From NCBI RefSeq assembly GCF_029674545.1, contig NZ_CP121354.1, forward strand, positions 3,295,001 to 3,359,000: a DNA stretch of 64,000 bases, read 5' to 3'. Of this stretch, positions 29,996 through 37,407 are shown piece by piece (position 1 is the first letter of the stretch; each line of letters starts with the position of its first letter). A program made the translations under genes and the position numbers. The DNA is from Mesorhizobium sp. WSM4904 (GTDB lineage Bacteria; Pseudomonadota; Alphaproteobacteria; Rhizobiales; Rhizobiaceae). Below the pieces are notes generated by a model, which worked only from the letters and a program-made list of their open reading frames with translations, was not told where the DNA came from and searched no databases.

Positions 29996-30910
29996 ATGAT
30001 GCAGGCAGGTATCTTCACAGGCTATTTTCCCTACGAGGTCGAGGAAGTCGCCAGGCGAATCCGCGCGCTGGGTTTCAATACCGTGCAGCTCGACCTGCAT
30101 TTCAAGGATATCGATCTCTCGGCCGGGCAGATCACCAGGAACAAGGCAAGGACGGTGCGCGACACGTTCCGCGACTACAATCTGCCGGTCTGCTGCGTGT
30201 CCGGCTACACCAACATCATTCATCCGGACAAAGCCGAGCGTGAGAAGCGGCTTGCCTATCTGAAGGAGATCATCCGCAATGCACGTGAATTCGGCAGCCC
30301 TTACGTGATCTCCGAGACCGGCACCTACAACACCGAGTCCGACTGGGTGCATCACCCGAAGAACAAGACCGAGGAAGGCTTCGAGGAATGCCGAAAGGTG
30401 ATCTCGGATCTTGCGCAGACGGCTTACGACCACGGCGCGGTGTTCCTGCTCGAGACCTATGTCAACAACGTCGTCGGTTCGGTCGAGGAGACGGTCAGGA
30501 TGTTCGCGCAGGTGGATCACCCAGGATTAGGCTTGTTGATGGATCCGACCAATTATTTCGAGGCGCACAATATCGACCGCATGGATCAGGTGCTGAACCA
30601 GGTCTTCGACACGCTGACCGACAAGATCAAAATCGCGCATGCCAAGGACGTGAAGCGCTCGGGCAGCGACAAGACGGAAAAGCATGCCGATATCGGCGAC
30701 GCGGATGCGCATGAAGGGCTGACCTTCCGGGGCGTCGGCGAGATCGAATTGCCGGCGCCGGGGCTCGGCGCGCTCAACTACGACCTCTATCTCACGCGGC
30801 TCAGCGAGAAGCACCCGAATATTCCGGTGATCATCGAGCATCTGACGGAAGACGACGTGCCGCGCGCCAAGACATTTCTGGACGGGAAATTCCGCGCCAA
30901 CGGTCTTTGA
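29996..30910 (+). CDS. Sugar phosphate isomerase/epimerase family TIM-barrel protein (MocC-like)
   Basis: A 304-residue xylose-isomerase-like TIM barrel. Probable metal ligands are E153 in FLLETYVNN, D183 in LLMDPTNYF, H215 in KIAHAKDVK and E281 in PVIIEHLTE. GGAGGAG lies eight bases before the ATG; a second ATG follows immediately. Neighbours are the Gfo/Idh/MocA dehydrogenase and a membrane oxygenase, an order like mocA-mocC plus mocD-mocE in rhizopine-catabolising rhizobia. Alternatives are inosose dehydratase or hydroxypyruvate isomerase relatives. Confidence 0.82.
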   Translation: MMQAGIFTGYFPYEVEEVARRIRALGFNTVQLDLHFKDIDLSAGQITRNKARTVRDTFRDYNLPVCCVSGYTNIIHPDKAEREKRLAYLKEIIRNAREFGSPYVISETGTYNTESDWVHHPKNKTEEGFEECRKVISDLAQTAYDHGAVFLLETYVNNVVGSVEETVRMFAQVDHPGLGLLMDPTNYFEAHNIDRMDQVLNQVFDTLTDKIKIAHAKDVKRSGSDKTEKHADIGDADAHEGLTFRGVGEIELPAPGLGALNYDLYLTRLSEKHPNIPVIIEHLTEDDVPRAKTFLDGKFRANGL

Positions 30911-30931
30911 GAGCCGGCGGGGGAAGCGACG

Positions 30932-32029
30932 ATGACGACGGCCGCCGGGACGAAGCGCGACTACAGCCTTGTCGGCGAAAGCACCCGGCTTGCGATCGAG
31001 ACCGGGCTCGCATCGGCCGAGTGGTACCACACCGACGTGCCGCGCAAGACTATGAAGGAGCTGATGCAGCGCTCCGACGGGCCGGCGATCCGCGACACCG
31101 TCATCTGGATTGCAGCGATCCTGGGCTCGGCCGCCGGCATCGTCTGGTTCTGGGGCACGTGGTGGGTGGTGCCGTTCCTGTTCGTCTACGGCGTGCTCTA
31201 TGGCTCTTCGAGCGACTCGCGCTGGCACGAATGCGGCCACGGCACCGCGTTCCGCACGCGCTGGATGAACGACGTCGTCTACCAGATCGCCTCGTTCATG
31301 CTGATGCGCAATCCGGTGCAGTGGCGCTGGAGCCATGCCCGCCACCACACCGACACCATCATTGTCGGCCGCGACGCCGAGATCGCCGTGATGCGACCGC
31401 CGGACCTCTTGAAGGCGGCGCTTGCCTTCACCGGCGTCCTCGACTTCCGCTATTCGCTGCCGACACTGGTGCGCCAGGCCCTCGGCAAGCTGTCGGATGA
31501 CGAGACGAGCTACATCCCGGAGATGGAGCGGCACAAGGCGGTGGTCGCGGCGCGCTGGCACATGGTCGTGTATGCCGCGACGATCTTTGTCGCGATCGCG
31601 CTTGGATCATGGATACCGATGGTGCTGATCGGCCTGCCGCGCCTCTACGGCACTTGGCACATGGTGCTGACCGGCCTGCTGCAGCATATCGGCCTTGCCG
31701 ACAATGTCATCGACCACCGGCTCAACTCGCGCACCGTCTATATGAACCCGCTCAGCCGGTTCATCTACTGGAACATGAACTACCATGTGGAGCATCACAT
31801 GTTCCCGATGGTGCCCTACCACGCGCTGCCGAAGCTGCACGAGCTGATCAAGCACGATTTGCCGGTGCCGAACCCGTCGATGTGGCACGCCTATCGCGAG
31901 GTGTGGCCGGTGCTGCTCAGACAGCTGAAATACGAGGACTACTACCTCAAGCGCGAGCTGCCGCCGACGGCCAAGCCCTATCGTGGCGAATTTCACGAGC
32001 TCGATATGACGGCAGCGGCTGCCGAATAG
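30932..32029 (+). CDS. Membrane di-iron oxygenase of the fatty acid desaturase superfamily (MocD-like)
   Basis: A 365-residue integral membrane di-iron enzyme. The three histidine boxes are HECGHG (about 99), HARHH (about 135) and HVEHH (about 285). Hydrophobic segments at about 56-92 and 190-225 give the membrane hairpins. The superfamily includes desaturases, alkane hydroxylases and MocD, the demethylating oxygenase of rhizopine catabolism. A Rieske ferredoxin gene directly follows and is the likely electron donor; no dedicated reductase gene is present. Its position in a sugar/polyol cluster argues for hydroxylation or O/N-demethylation of a small substrate rather than lipid desaturation. 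Confidence 0.85.
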   Translation: MTTAAGTKRDYSLVGESTRLAIETGLASAEWYHTDVPRKTMKELMQRSDGPAIRDTVIWIAAILGSAAGIVWFWGTWWVVPFLFVYGVLYGSSSDSRWHECGHGTAFRTRWMNDVVYQIASFMLMRNPVQWRWSHARHHTDTIIVGRDAEIAVMRPPDLLKAALAFTGVLDFRYSLPTLVRQALGKLSDDETSYIPEMERHKAVVAARWHMVVYAATIFVAIALGSWIPMVLIGLPRLYGTWHMVLTGLLQHIGLADNVIDHRLNSRTVYMNPLSRFIYWNMNYHVEHHMFPMVPYHALPKLHELIKHDLPVPNPSMWHAYREVWPVLLRQLKYEDYYLKRELPPTAKPYRGEFHELDMTAAAAE

Positions 32030-32057
32030 GCGTCGCGCAGCAATCCGGAGAAAGACG

Positions 32058-32372
32058 ATGGCGGAGTGGGTCGAAGCATGCGCGGTGGGCGACGTGGACG
32101 AGGAGGACGTGATCCGCTTCGACCACGGCGGCCGCACCTTCGCGATCTACCGCTCGCCCGACGACGAGTTCTTCGCCACCGACGGCTTTTGCACGCATGA
32201 AAAAGCGCATCTGGCCGATGGGCTGGTGATGGACGACATCATCGAATGCCCCAAGCACAATGGACGCTTCAACTACAAGACCGGTCAGGCCAAGGGCGCG
32301 CCGGTATGCGTCAACCTCAAGATCTATCCGGTCAAAGTCGAGGCCGGCAAGGTGATGATCGAGATCGGCTGA
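32058..32372 (+). CDS. Rieske-type [2Fe-2S] ferredoxin, MocE-like
   Basis: A 104-residue soluble Rieske ferredoxin. The cluster ligands are C45 and H47 in FCTHEKAHL and C64 and H67 in CPKHNGRF, the exact CxH/CxxH pattern. It probably passes electrons to the membrane oxygenase encoded 28 bp upstream, as MocE does for MocD. GGAGAAAG precedes the ATG. Confidence 0.92.
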   Translation: MAEWVEACAVGDVDEEDVIRFDHGGRTFAIYRSPDDEFFATDGFCTHEKAHLADGLVMDDIIECPKHNGRFNYKTGQAKGAPVCVNLKIYPVKVEAGKVMIEIG

Positions 32373-32405
32373 GAGCCGTTAGCCAAGTAAAACAGGAATA
32401 TACCG

Positions 32406-33209
32406 ATGAGCCGAAAGAGACCGACCGTCGCCGACCTGCGCGCCATGAAGGGCAAGCGGCAGCTGACCATGCTGCGCGTGCTGACGCTGGACGAAGCGGA
32501 GGCCGCCGAACGGGCCGGCATCGACATCGTCTCGGTACCGCCGGAGCTGGTGCTCAATCCGCAATATCGCGATGCCGCACCCAGCCTTTTCACCATGCCG
32601 GGCGAAAATTTCTTCGAGATCGGCACGGCGGACGATTTCCTGCGCTGGTCGTTCCGGCTCTACAAGGCCGGCGCGGATGCCGTCTATTGCAGCGCCGGCT
32701 ACGCCACGATCAAGCGCATGGCCGACGATGCGATTCCCGTCATCGGCCATGTCGGGCTCATTCCTTCCCGCGCGACCTGGACCGGCGGCTTCAAGGCGGT
32801 CGGCAAGACCGCCGATACGGCCATGCAAGTGTTCGAGGCGGTGAAGCAGCTGGAGGCGGCCGGCGCGATCGGGGCCGAGATCGAGGTGGTGCCGGTCGAG
32901 GTGGCGAAGGCGATCTCCGAGCGCACCTCGCTGATCATGCTGTCGATGGGCGCGGGAACCGGCTGCGATGCCCAATACCTGTTTGCGGAAGACATTCTCG
33001 GCACCAATCGCGGCCACATGCCGCGCCACTCGAAGGTCTATCGCAACTTCGCCGCCGAGTACGACCGGCTGCAGGCCGAGCGCATCGCGGCGTTTTCCGA
33101 ATACGTCGCCGACGTCAACAGCGGCGCCTATCCGGAAGACAGGCACATCGTGCATATGGATCCGGACGAACTCACCCTCTTCATGAAGAGGATGGACGGA
33201 AAGCTCTGA
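32406..33209 (+). CDS. PanB-like (ketopantoate hydroxymethyltransferase superfamily) protein with altered active site
   Basis: A 267-residue TIM-barrel protein aligning with PanB over VIGHVGLIP (112-120), WTGGFKAVGKT (125-135) and EVVPVEVAKAI (160-170, keeping the catalytic-type Glu), and MLSMGAGTGCDAQ. In my hand alignment the three E. coli PanB metal ligands are not kept: GDS (Asp45) becomes VPPE, ADLPF (Asp84) becomes MPGEN, and KLEGG (Glu114) becomes YCSAG. It is therefore unlikely to make ketopantoate; a retro-aldol, lyase or different transferase reaction is possible. It ends the same-strand cluster and converges on the ammonia-lyase-like gene. Confidence 0.8.
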   Translation: MSRKRPTVADLRAMKGKRQLTMLRVLTLDEAEAAERAGIDIVSVPPELVLNPQYRDAAPSLFTMPGENFFEIGTADDFLRWSFRLYKAGADAVYCSAGYATIKRMADDAIPVIGHVGLIPSRATWTGGFKAVGKTADTAMQVFEAVKQLEAAGAIGAEIEVVPVEVAKAISERTSLIMLSMGAGTGCDAQYLFAEDILGTNRGHMPRHSKVYRNFAAEYDRLQAERIAAFSEYVADVNSGAYPEDRHIVHMDPDELTLFMKRMDGKL

Positions 33210-33229
33210 AAGAACAGCTTAATCCAGCA

Positions 33230-34711
33230 TTAGGCCCGCCAGGTCCCGTCGGCGAGCGCGGCGTGGAGCGTGTCGGCATTGGGGCCGAGCGGCCGGTCTT
33301 CCTTGAGGGTCGGCACATGGGCGCGTACAGCCGCATGGATAACGCCGGTAGCGGGCGCCAGCGTGAGGCCTTCGCGCAGGTCGACCGCCTGCGCCGCCGC
33401 CATCAGCTCGAAGGCGATCAGGCGCCGCCACAGCACGATCATCTCGGCGCATTTGGCGACGGCAAGCGGCGTCTGCGTGGCGTGGTCTTCGACGCCCTCG
33501 GACACGGGCAGGAAGTCGAGCATCACCGGATTGGCCTTGTGGCGGATGCCAGCCAGTATCGCCGTTACCGTCTTCTGCAGCGGCACGAAGCCGGCAGAGG
33601 CGCCGCCTACCGGCGACAGATATTTCGGCAGACCGTGGCGGGTTGCGCCGGTGAGCTGGATGAAGCGGGCGGCGGACGCTGCCGCGCATTGGGCGATCGC
33701 CAGCCCCAGCGTCTCGAAGGCCAGCGCCAGCGATGCGGTGTGGAAATTGCCGGTCGACAGCACGAGCGAGTCTTCGACCAGCACCAGCGGGTTGTCGGCG
33801 GCGGCGTTGAGCTCGATTTCGACCGCGAGCCTGGCGTGATCGATCGCCTGGATCAGCGCGCCGTGGATCGAGGGCATGCAGCGGATCGACAGCGGATCCT
33901 GGATGGTCGTCGGCGCCGGCGCCTCATCGCGCGCCAGCAGATCGCGCAACGCCTTCGCCGCAACCTGCTGGCAGGCAGCAGGCCGCGCCAGGTGCAGGCG
34001 GGGATCGAGGATGGTGCGGTTGGCGCCCAGCGCCTCCATGGTGAGCGCACCGGCCTGTTGTTGCTGTTCCAACGCCGAGAGCGCATCGGTGAGCGCCAGC
34101 GCGCCGGCGCCGGTGGAGACGGCGGATGCGTTGATCAGCGACAGGCCGTCCTTGGGTGCCAGGCTGACTGGGGCAAGGCGTGCCATCATCAGCGCCTTTG
34201 CCGAAGGCATGCGCCTGCTCTGATAGTCGGCATCGCCTTCGCCGATCAGCGTGTGGGCGATCGCCGTCATCAGCACCAGGTCGCCGGCGCCGATGGAGCC
34301 GAGCGAAGGCATCACCGGATGGACGCCGGCGTTGAGCACATCGACGAGCGCGGTGAAGACATGCGGCGAGAGACCGGAGCCGCCTGCCGCGAGCATGGCG
34401 ATGCGGGCGAACATCGCCGCGCGTACGAGCTGGGTTGGCAATGCGTTTCCCACCGCGGCACCGCGTCCGTCGAGAAGCTGGCGCTGGAACGCGCCGGCAT
34501 CGCCTTCGACCGTCGTGCCGAGATTGGCGCCTAAGCCGGTGTTCAGCCCGTAGATCTGCTGACCGCCGGCGGCGGCCTCGTCGAGCACCTTGCGCGCCTT
34601 GCCCAGCCGTTCGATGACGGCGGGCGTGACCTCGACCTTTCCTGCATTGCGCGCGACGGCGGCCACGTCCTCGATGCTGACCCCGGCGCCGGTGAGAACG
34701 AGGGGGGTCAT
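33230..34711 (-). CDS. HAL/PAL-family ammonia-lyase-like protein with incomplete MIO motif
   Basis: A 493-residue protein of the histidine/phenylalanine ammonia-lyase fold. The catalytic Tyr is Y54 in IYGLNTGLG, and QDPLSIRCMPSIHGA matches the QDxYSxRCxPQ block with Leu for Tyr. The prosthetic MIO group normally forms from Ala-Ser-Gly in GSVGASGDL; here the stretch reads GSIGAGDL (138-145), lacking the Ser codon, while the rest of the region aligns without other gaps. It may thus be inactive as an MIO lyase or act differently. It overlaps the upstream cyclodeaminase-like gene by 4 bp, so both probably act on one amino-acid-like substrate. Confidence 0.85.
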   Translation of the reverse strand: MTPLVLTGAGVSIEDVAAVARNAGKVEVTPAVIERLGKARKVLDEAAAGGQQIYGLNTGLGANLGTTVEGDAGAFQRQLLDGRGAAVGNALPTQLVRAAMFARIAMLAAGGSGLSPHVFTALVDVLNAGVHPVMPSLGSIGAGDLVLMTAIAHTLIGEGDADYQSRRMPSAKALMMARLAPVSLAPKDGLSLINASAVSTGAGALALTDALSALEQQQQAGALTMEALGANRTILDPRLHLARPAACQQVAAKALRDLLARDEAPAPTTIQDPLSIRCMPSIHGALIQAIDHARLAVEIELNAAADNPLVLVEDSLVLSTGNFHTASLALAFETLGLAIAQCAAASAARFIQLTGATRHGLPKYLSPVGGASAGFVPLQKTVTAILAGIRHKANPVMLDFLPVSEGVEDHATQTPLAVAKCAEMIVLWRRLIAFELMAAAQAVDLREGLTLAPATGVIHAAVRAHVPTLKEDRPLGPNADTLHAALADGTWRA

Positions 34712-35709
34712 GCGAAGCGCAGCCTCTGGCCGATGCCCTTGTCCGCGGCCTTGGCCAGCATCGCCTTGCCGAGCGCGATGTCCGATAGCGACAGGCCGCG
34801 GTGCCAAAATAGGATCGTCTCGCCGTCGCTTTGGCGTCCGGCTTTGAGGCCAGCGGCGATCTGGCCGAGCTCGGCATGCAGCGTCGCCTCGCTCAGCCGC
34901 CCCGTCTCGACATGGGCGCGCAGCGAGCCGAACTTGCCGCCTTTGCACTGACCCCAGTCGTCGACGACGATCTTTTGCATGATCTCGGTGAGCGACAGCT
35001 CGACCGCGCTCATCGTGCCGTAGGGCACGACCAGCGCGCCCCGCTTGATCCATTCGGTCTTGAGCAATGGTTGCGGCTCCGGCAGCCGCGAGGCTTCTAC
35101 GACGATGTCCGCGCCTTCGACGCAGCTCTTCCAGTCGGCCACGGCCATGACCGGCTTGCCGAGGTCGGCGGCAAGCTTGGCGGCGAAAGCGTCGCGGCTT
35201 TCCGGCCGGCGCGAATGGACGCGGATCTCGTCGAAATCGAAGAGGTGATCCAGCAGGCGCACATTCCAGTAGGCGGTGCCGCGCGCGCCGATATGGCCGA
35301 GCACCTTGGATGACTTCTTCGCCAGATGCTTGGCGCCGATGGCGGTGACCGCGCCGGTGCGCATGTCGGTGATGACGGTGGCGTCGAGGATGGCGCGCGG
35401 CGTGCCGGTGCGCGGGTCGAAGAGGTTGAGGATGCCGAATTCGGACGGCAGACCGTGCAGGTAGTTGTCGACATAGTCGCCGACGACCTTCACGCCGGCC
35501 GCCTCGAGCGGCGCCACATAGCCGCGCAGCACGTTGAAATGGCCGTGGAAGGACGGGTCGGGCTCGAGATGGACGCGCGGCTCGATCACCGTCTGGCCCT
35601 TGCCTTGCGCGACCAGCCCGGCTTCGACGGCGCCGATGATCTCGGCGTCGCTCATCGCCAGCGCTTCGATATCGAGAGCGTTGAGGTAGTCGATATAGAT
35701 GGGCTTCAT
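34708..35709 (-). CDS. Ornithine cyclodeaminase / mu-crystallin family protein
   Basis: A 333-residue NAD(P)-dependent protein of the OCD/mu-crystallin fold. VHLEPDPSFHGHFNVLRGYV (about 46) is the substrate-side region, and the Rossmann part includes KVLGHIGARGTAYWNV near 137, where the glycine motif is GHIGARG. Members include ornithine cyclodeaminase, ketimine reductase and alanine dehydrogenase; which applies is unclear. GAGGGG precedes the ATG. Its stop overlaps the ammonia-lyase-like gene (ATGA), making a two-gene operon. Confidence 0.85.
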   Translation of the reverse strand: MKPIYIDYLNALDIEALAMSDAEIIGAVEAGLVAQGKGQTVIEPRVHLEPDPSFHGHFNVLRGYVAPLEAAGVKVVGDYVDNYLHGLPSEFGILNLFDPRTGTPRAILDATVITDMRTGAVTAIGAKHLAKKSSKVLGHIGARGTAYWNVRLLDHLFDFDEIRVHSRRPESRDAFAAKLAADLGKPVMAVADWKSCVEGADIVVEASRLPEPQPLLKTEWIKRGALVVPYGTMSAVELSLTEIMQKIVVDDWGQCKGGKFGSLRAHVETGRLSEATLHAELGQIAAGLKAGRQSDGETILFWHRGLSLSDIALGKAMLAKAADKGIGQRLRFA

Positions 35710-35948
35710 GCATTCCCCTCGGCCGGCCCGCGCTCATCCATAACAGGCGGAGGGCCGGCAAGGAAGTTTGTTGGATAAGTTCTGGACTGAACCGGATTAA
35801 TGCTGTTCAACCAGCGCGTCATGACAAGCATTCCCGACAACGAGGCCGTGTCCCGGCCCGTGCCGATGGCGGCGCGCCAGGCACGGCGCTGAGGTCTCGG
35901 GGCATTTGATGGCGAAATGACGTTCATGCGGGTGGAGGTCAGACTTCC

Positions 35949-36482
35949 GTGGATAAAACGACAAAATTCCCAATCTCGCTTTCCGGATACGAAATCGAAG
36001 GCCTGATTGGAACTGACGCTCCACGGCTGGCGCCGCTGTATAAGGCTTGCTCGGACTATATCGAGCTGGAACACGGCCAGCCCCCCGATCCCGCCAGCGC
36101 GAGCGAGGAATTCGAGAACTTTCCACCGAGCCGGACGGAAGCCGACAAGTTCGTGTTCGGGCTAAGAGCAGCCGACGACGGCCAACTTGTCGGCTTGCTA
36201 GCCTGTGACCGCGACTACCCGAGCGTGGGGTGCTGGTGGATCGCCTTGCTCATGATCGACAAAGCCCTTCGCGGAAGAGGCCTGGCGCGAGCGCTTTGCG
36301 ACGGGTTGTTCACCTGGTTGAAGTCTCAGCATGTCCAACGAGTAGAGCTCGGCGTGATCACGGAAAACGTGCAAGCTCTTGGCTTTTGGCAGGCGCGTGG
36401 CTTCGAGCCAATACGTATGGCGGGACCGGTCAGCATCGGTGCCAAACAGCACATGGTTCAAGTCTTCGGCCGCTCATTGTGA
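35949..36482 (+). CDS. GNAT-family N-acetyltransferase
   Basis: A 177-residue acetyltransferase. The acetyl-CoA binding motif A is seen as KALRGRGLARALCDGLF (about 101-117, R/Q-x-x-G-x-G/A pattern RGRGLA), followed by RVELGVITENVQALGFWQARGFEP, the usual beta5-alpha4 block. The start is a GTG with GGAGG 12 bases upstream. Codon use is somewhat less GC-biased than its neighbours. It is monocistronic, and the substrate is unknown. Confidence 0.85.
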   Translation: MDKTTKFPISLSGYEIEGLIGTDAPRLAPLYKACSDYIELEHGQPPDPASASEEFENFPPSRTEADKFVFGLRAADDGQLVGLLACDRDYPSVGCWWIALLMIDKALRGRGLARALCDGLFTWLKSQHVQRVELGVITENVQALGFWQARGFEPIRMAGPVSIGAKQHMVQVFGRSL

Positions 36483-36519
36483 GCGGCCACGCGCTTCCAA
36501 GGTGGCAGCAGGCATTACG

Positions 36520-37407
36520 CTACACCGGCCGATAGACCTTCTCCGCCGTGTTCCAGAAAATATCCGCCTCGGCCTTAGGCCCGTGCCTGGCCACCGCGGC
36601 GCGGTGCGCCTTGATCAGCTCGGCGTGGCTGGTCCAAAGCTTCTCGATCGGGAAGTTCGAGCCGAACATCAGGCGGTCGCTGCCGAGGATTTCGATCGCG
36701 TTGTCGACGATGTAGGCGATGAGTTCCGGGTCGTTGCGGTGCACGAAGGTGCCGAGGCCCGATAGCTTGGCGTAGAAATTCGGAGCAGCCGAAAGCGTGC
36801 GCAGGCCGGTCTTCCAAGCTTCAGTCGTTTCAGGCTCCATGCCGGTCAGCATGCCGGCGTGGGTGAGGATGAAGTTCGTCTCGGGATTCTCGCCGACCAA
36901 AGTCAGCCCGTCCTTCATCTGCGCCGGAAAGAGCTGCAGGTCGAAGGAGAGGCCGTAGTCCTTCAATCGGGCGACATTGGCCCGCACCTTGGGATCGACC
37001 ACCTGGTCGGCCGAGGCGGCGAAGCGGAAGGCAGGCGTCTCGTGCCAGTGGAGCTGCATGCGCACGCCGCGCAGCAGCGGATACTTTTTCAGCCGGTCGA
37101 TCTGCGGGCGGACATCGTCGACCGTCATGTCGGCATAGCCGACGACGGCATGCGGCCAGCCGGTCTCCTCCGCCGTCTTCTGCAGGAAGGCGACTTCCTT
37201 CTCGAAATCCTCCTTGGCCCAGTTGGTCTGGACATAGACGGCCTTCTCGACGCTGGAACCTTCCTGGTCGTCGAGGAATTCGCCGATCGGATAGTCGCGA
37301 CGGATCGGCTCGTAAGGGCCGAAGATGCGCGGCACCATCGGCCCAACAAGCCAGGGCTGGTCCTTCTGGCGCCAGATGTGGAAATGCGAGTCGATCGCTT
37401 TCTGCAT
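36520..37407 (-). CDS. Amidohydrolase-2 family metal-dependent hydrolase
   Basis: A 295-residue TIM-barrel hydrolase. The metal motif HxH is H8 and H10 in AIDSHFHIW, and FILTHAGM near 180 and MFGSNFPIEKL near 250 supply the further His and Asp. The family hydrolyses lactones (L-fuconolactonase, PDC lactonase) or decarboxylates ring acids. Start is ATG 37407, which overlaps the VWA gene stop by one base; a GTG one codon upstream is possible. As last gene of the molybdenum hydroxylase operon it may open a ring after hydroxylation. Confidence 0.85.
   Translation of the reverse strand: MQKAIDSHFHIWRQKDQPWLVGPMVPRIFGPYEPIRRDYPIGEFLDDQEGSSVEKAVYVQTNWAKEDFEKEVAFLQKTAEETGWPHAVVGYADMTVDDVRPQIDRLKKYPLLRGVRMQLHWHETPAFRFAASADQVVDPKVRANVARLKDYGLSFDLQLFPAQMKDGLTLVGENPETNFILTHAGMLTGMEPETTEAWKTGLRTLSAAPNFYAKLSGLGTFVHRNDPELIAYIVDNAIEILGSDRLMFGSNFPIEKLWTSHAELIKAHRAAVARHGPKAEADIFWNTAEKVYRPV

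Noticed and set aside
22173..33209. A genomic island or prophage
   Set aside because: No integrase, transposase, tRNA-adjacent direct repeat or obvious shift in base composition was seen.
32246..34534. 762-codon plus-strand frame over the PanB-like and ammonia-lyase-like genes
   Set aside because: It crosses two convergent genes in wrong frames and shows low-complexity Arg/Gly/Gln composition.
33230..35761. 843-codon minus-strand frame as a fused cyclodeaminase-ammonia lyase
   Set aside because: The cyclodeaminase-like protein is in a different frame of 34708-35709; the frame merely extends the ammonia-lyase-like gene upstream through it.
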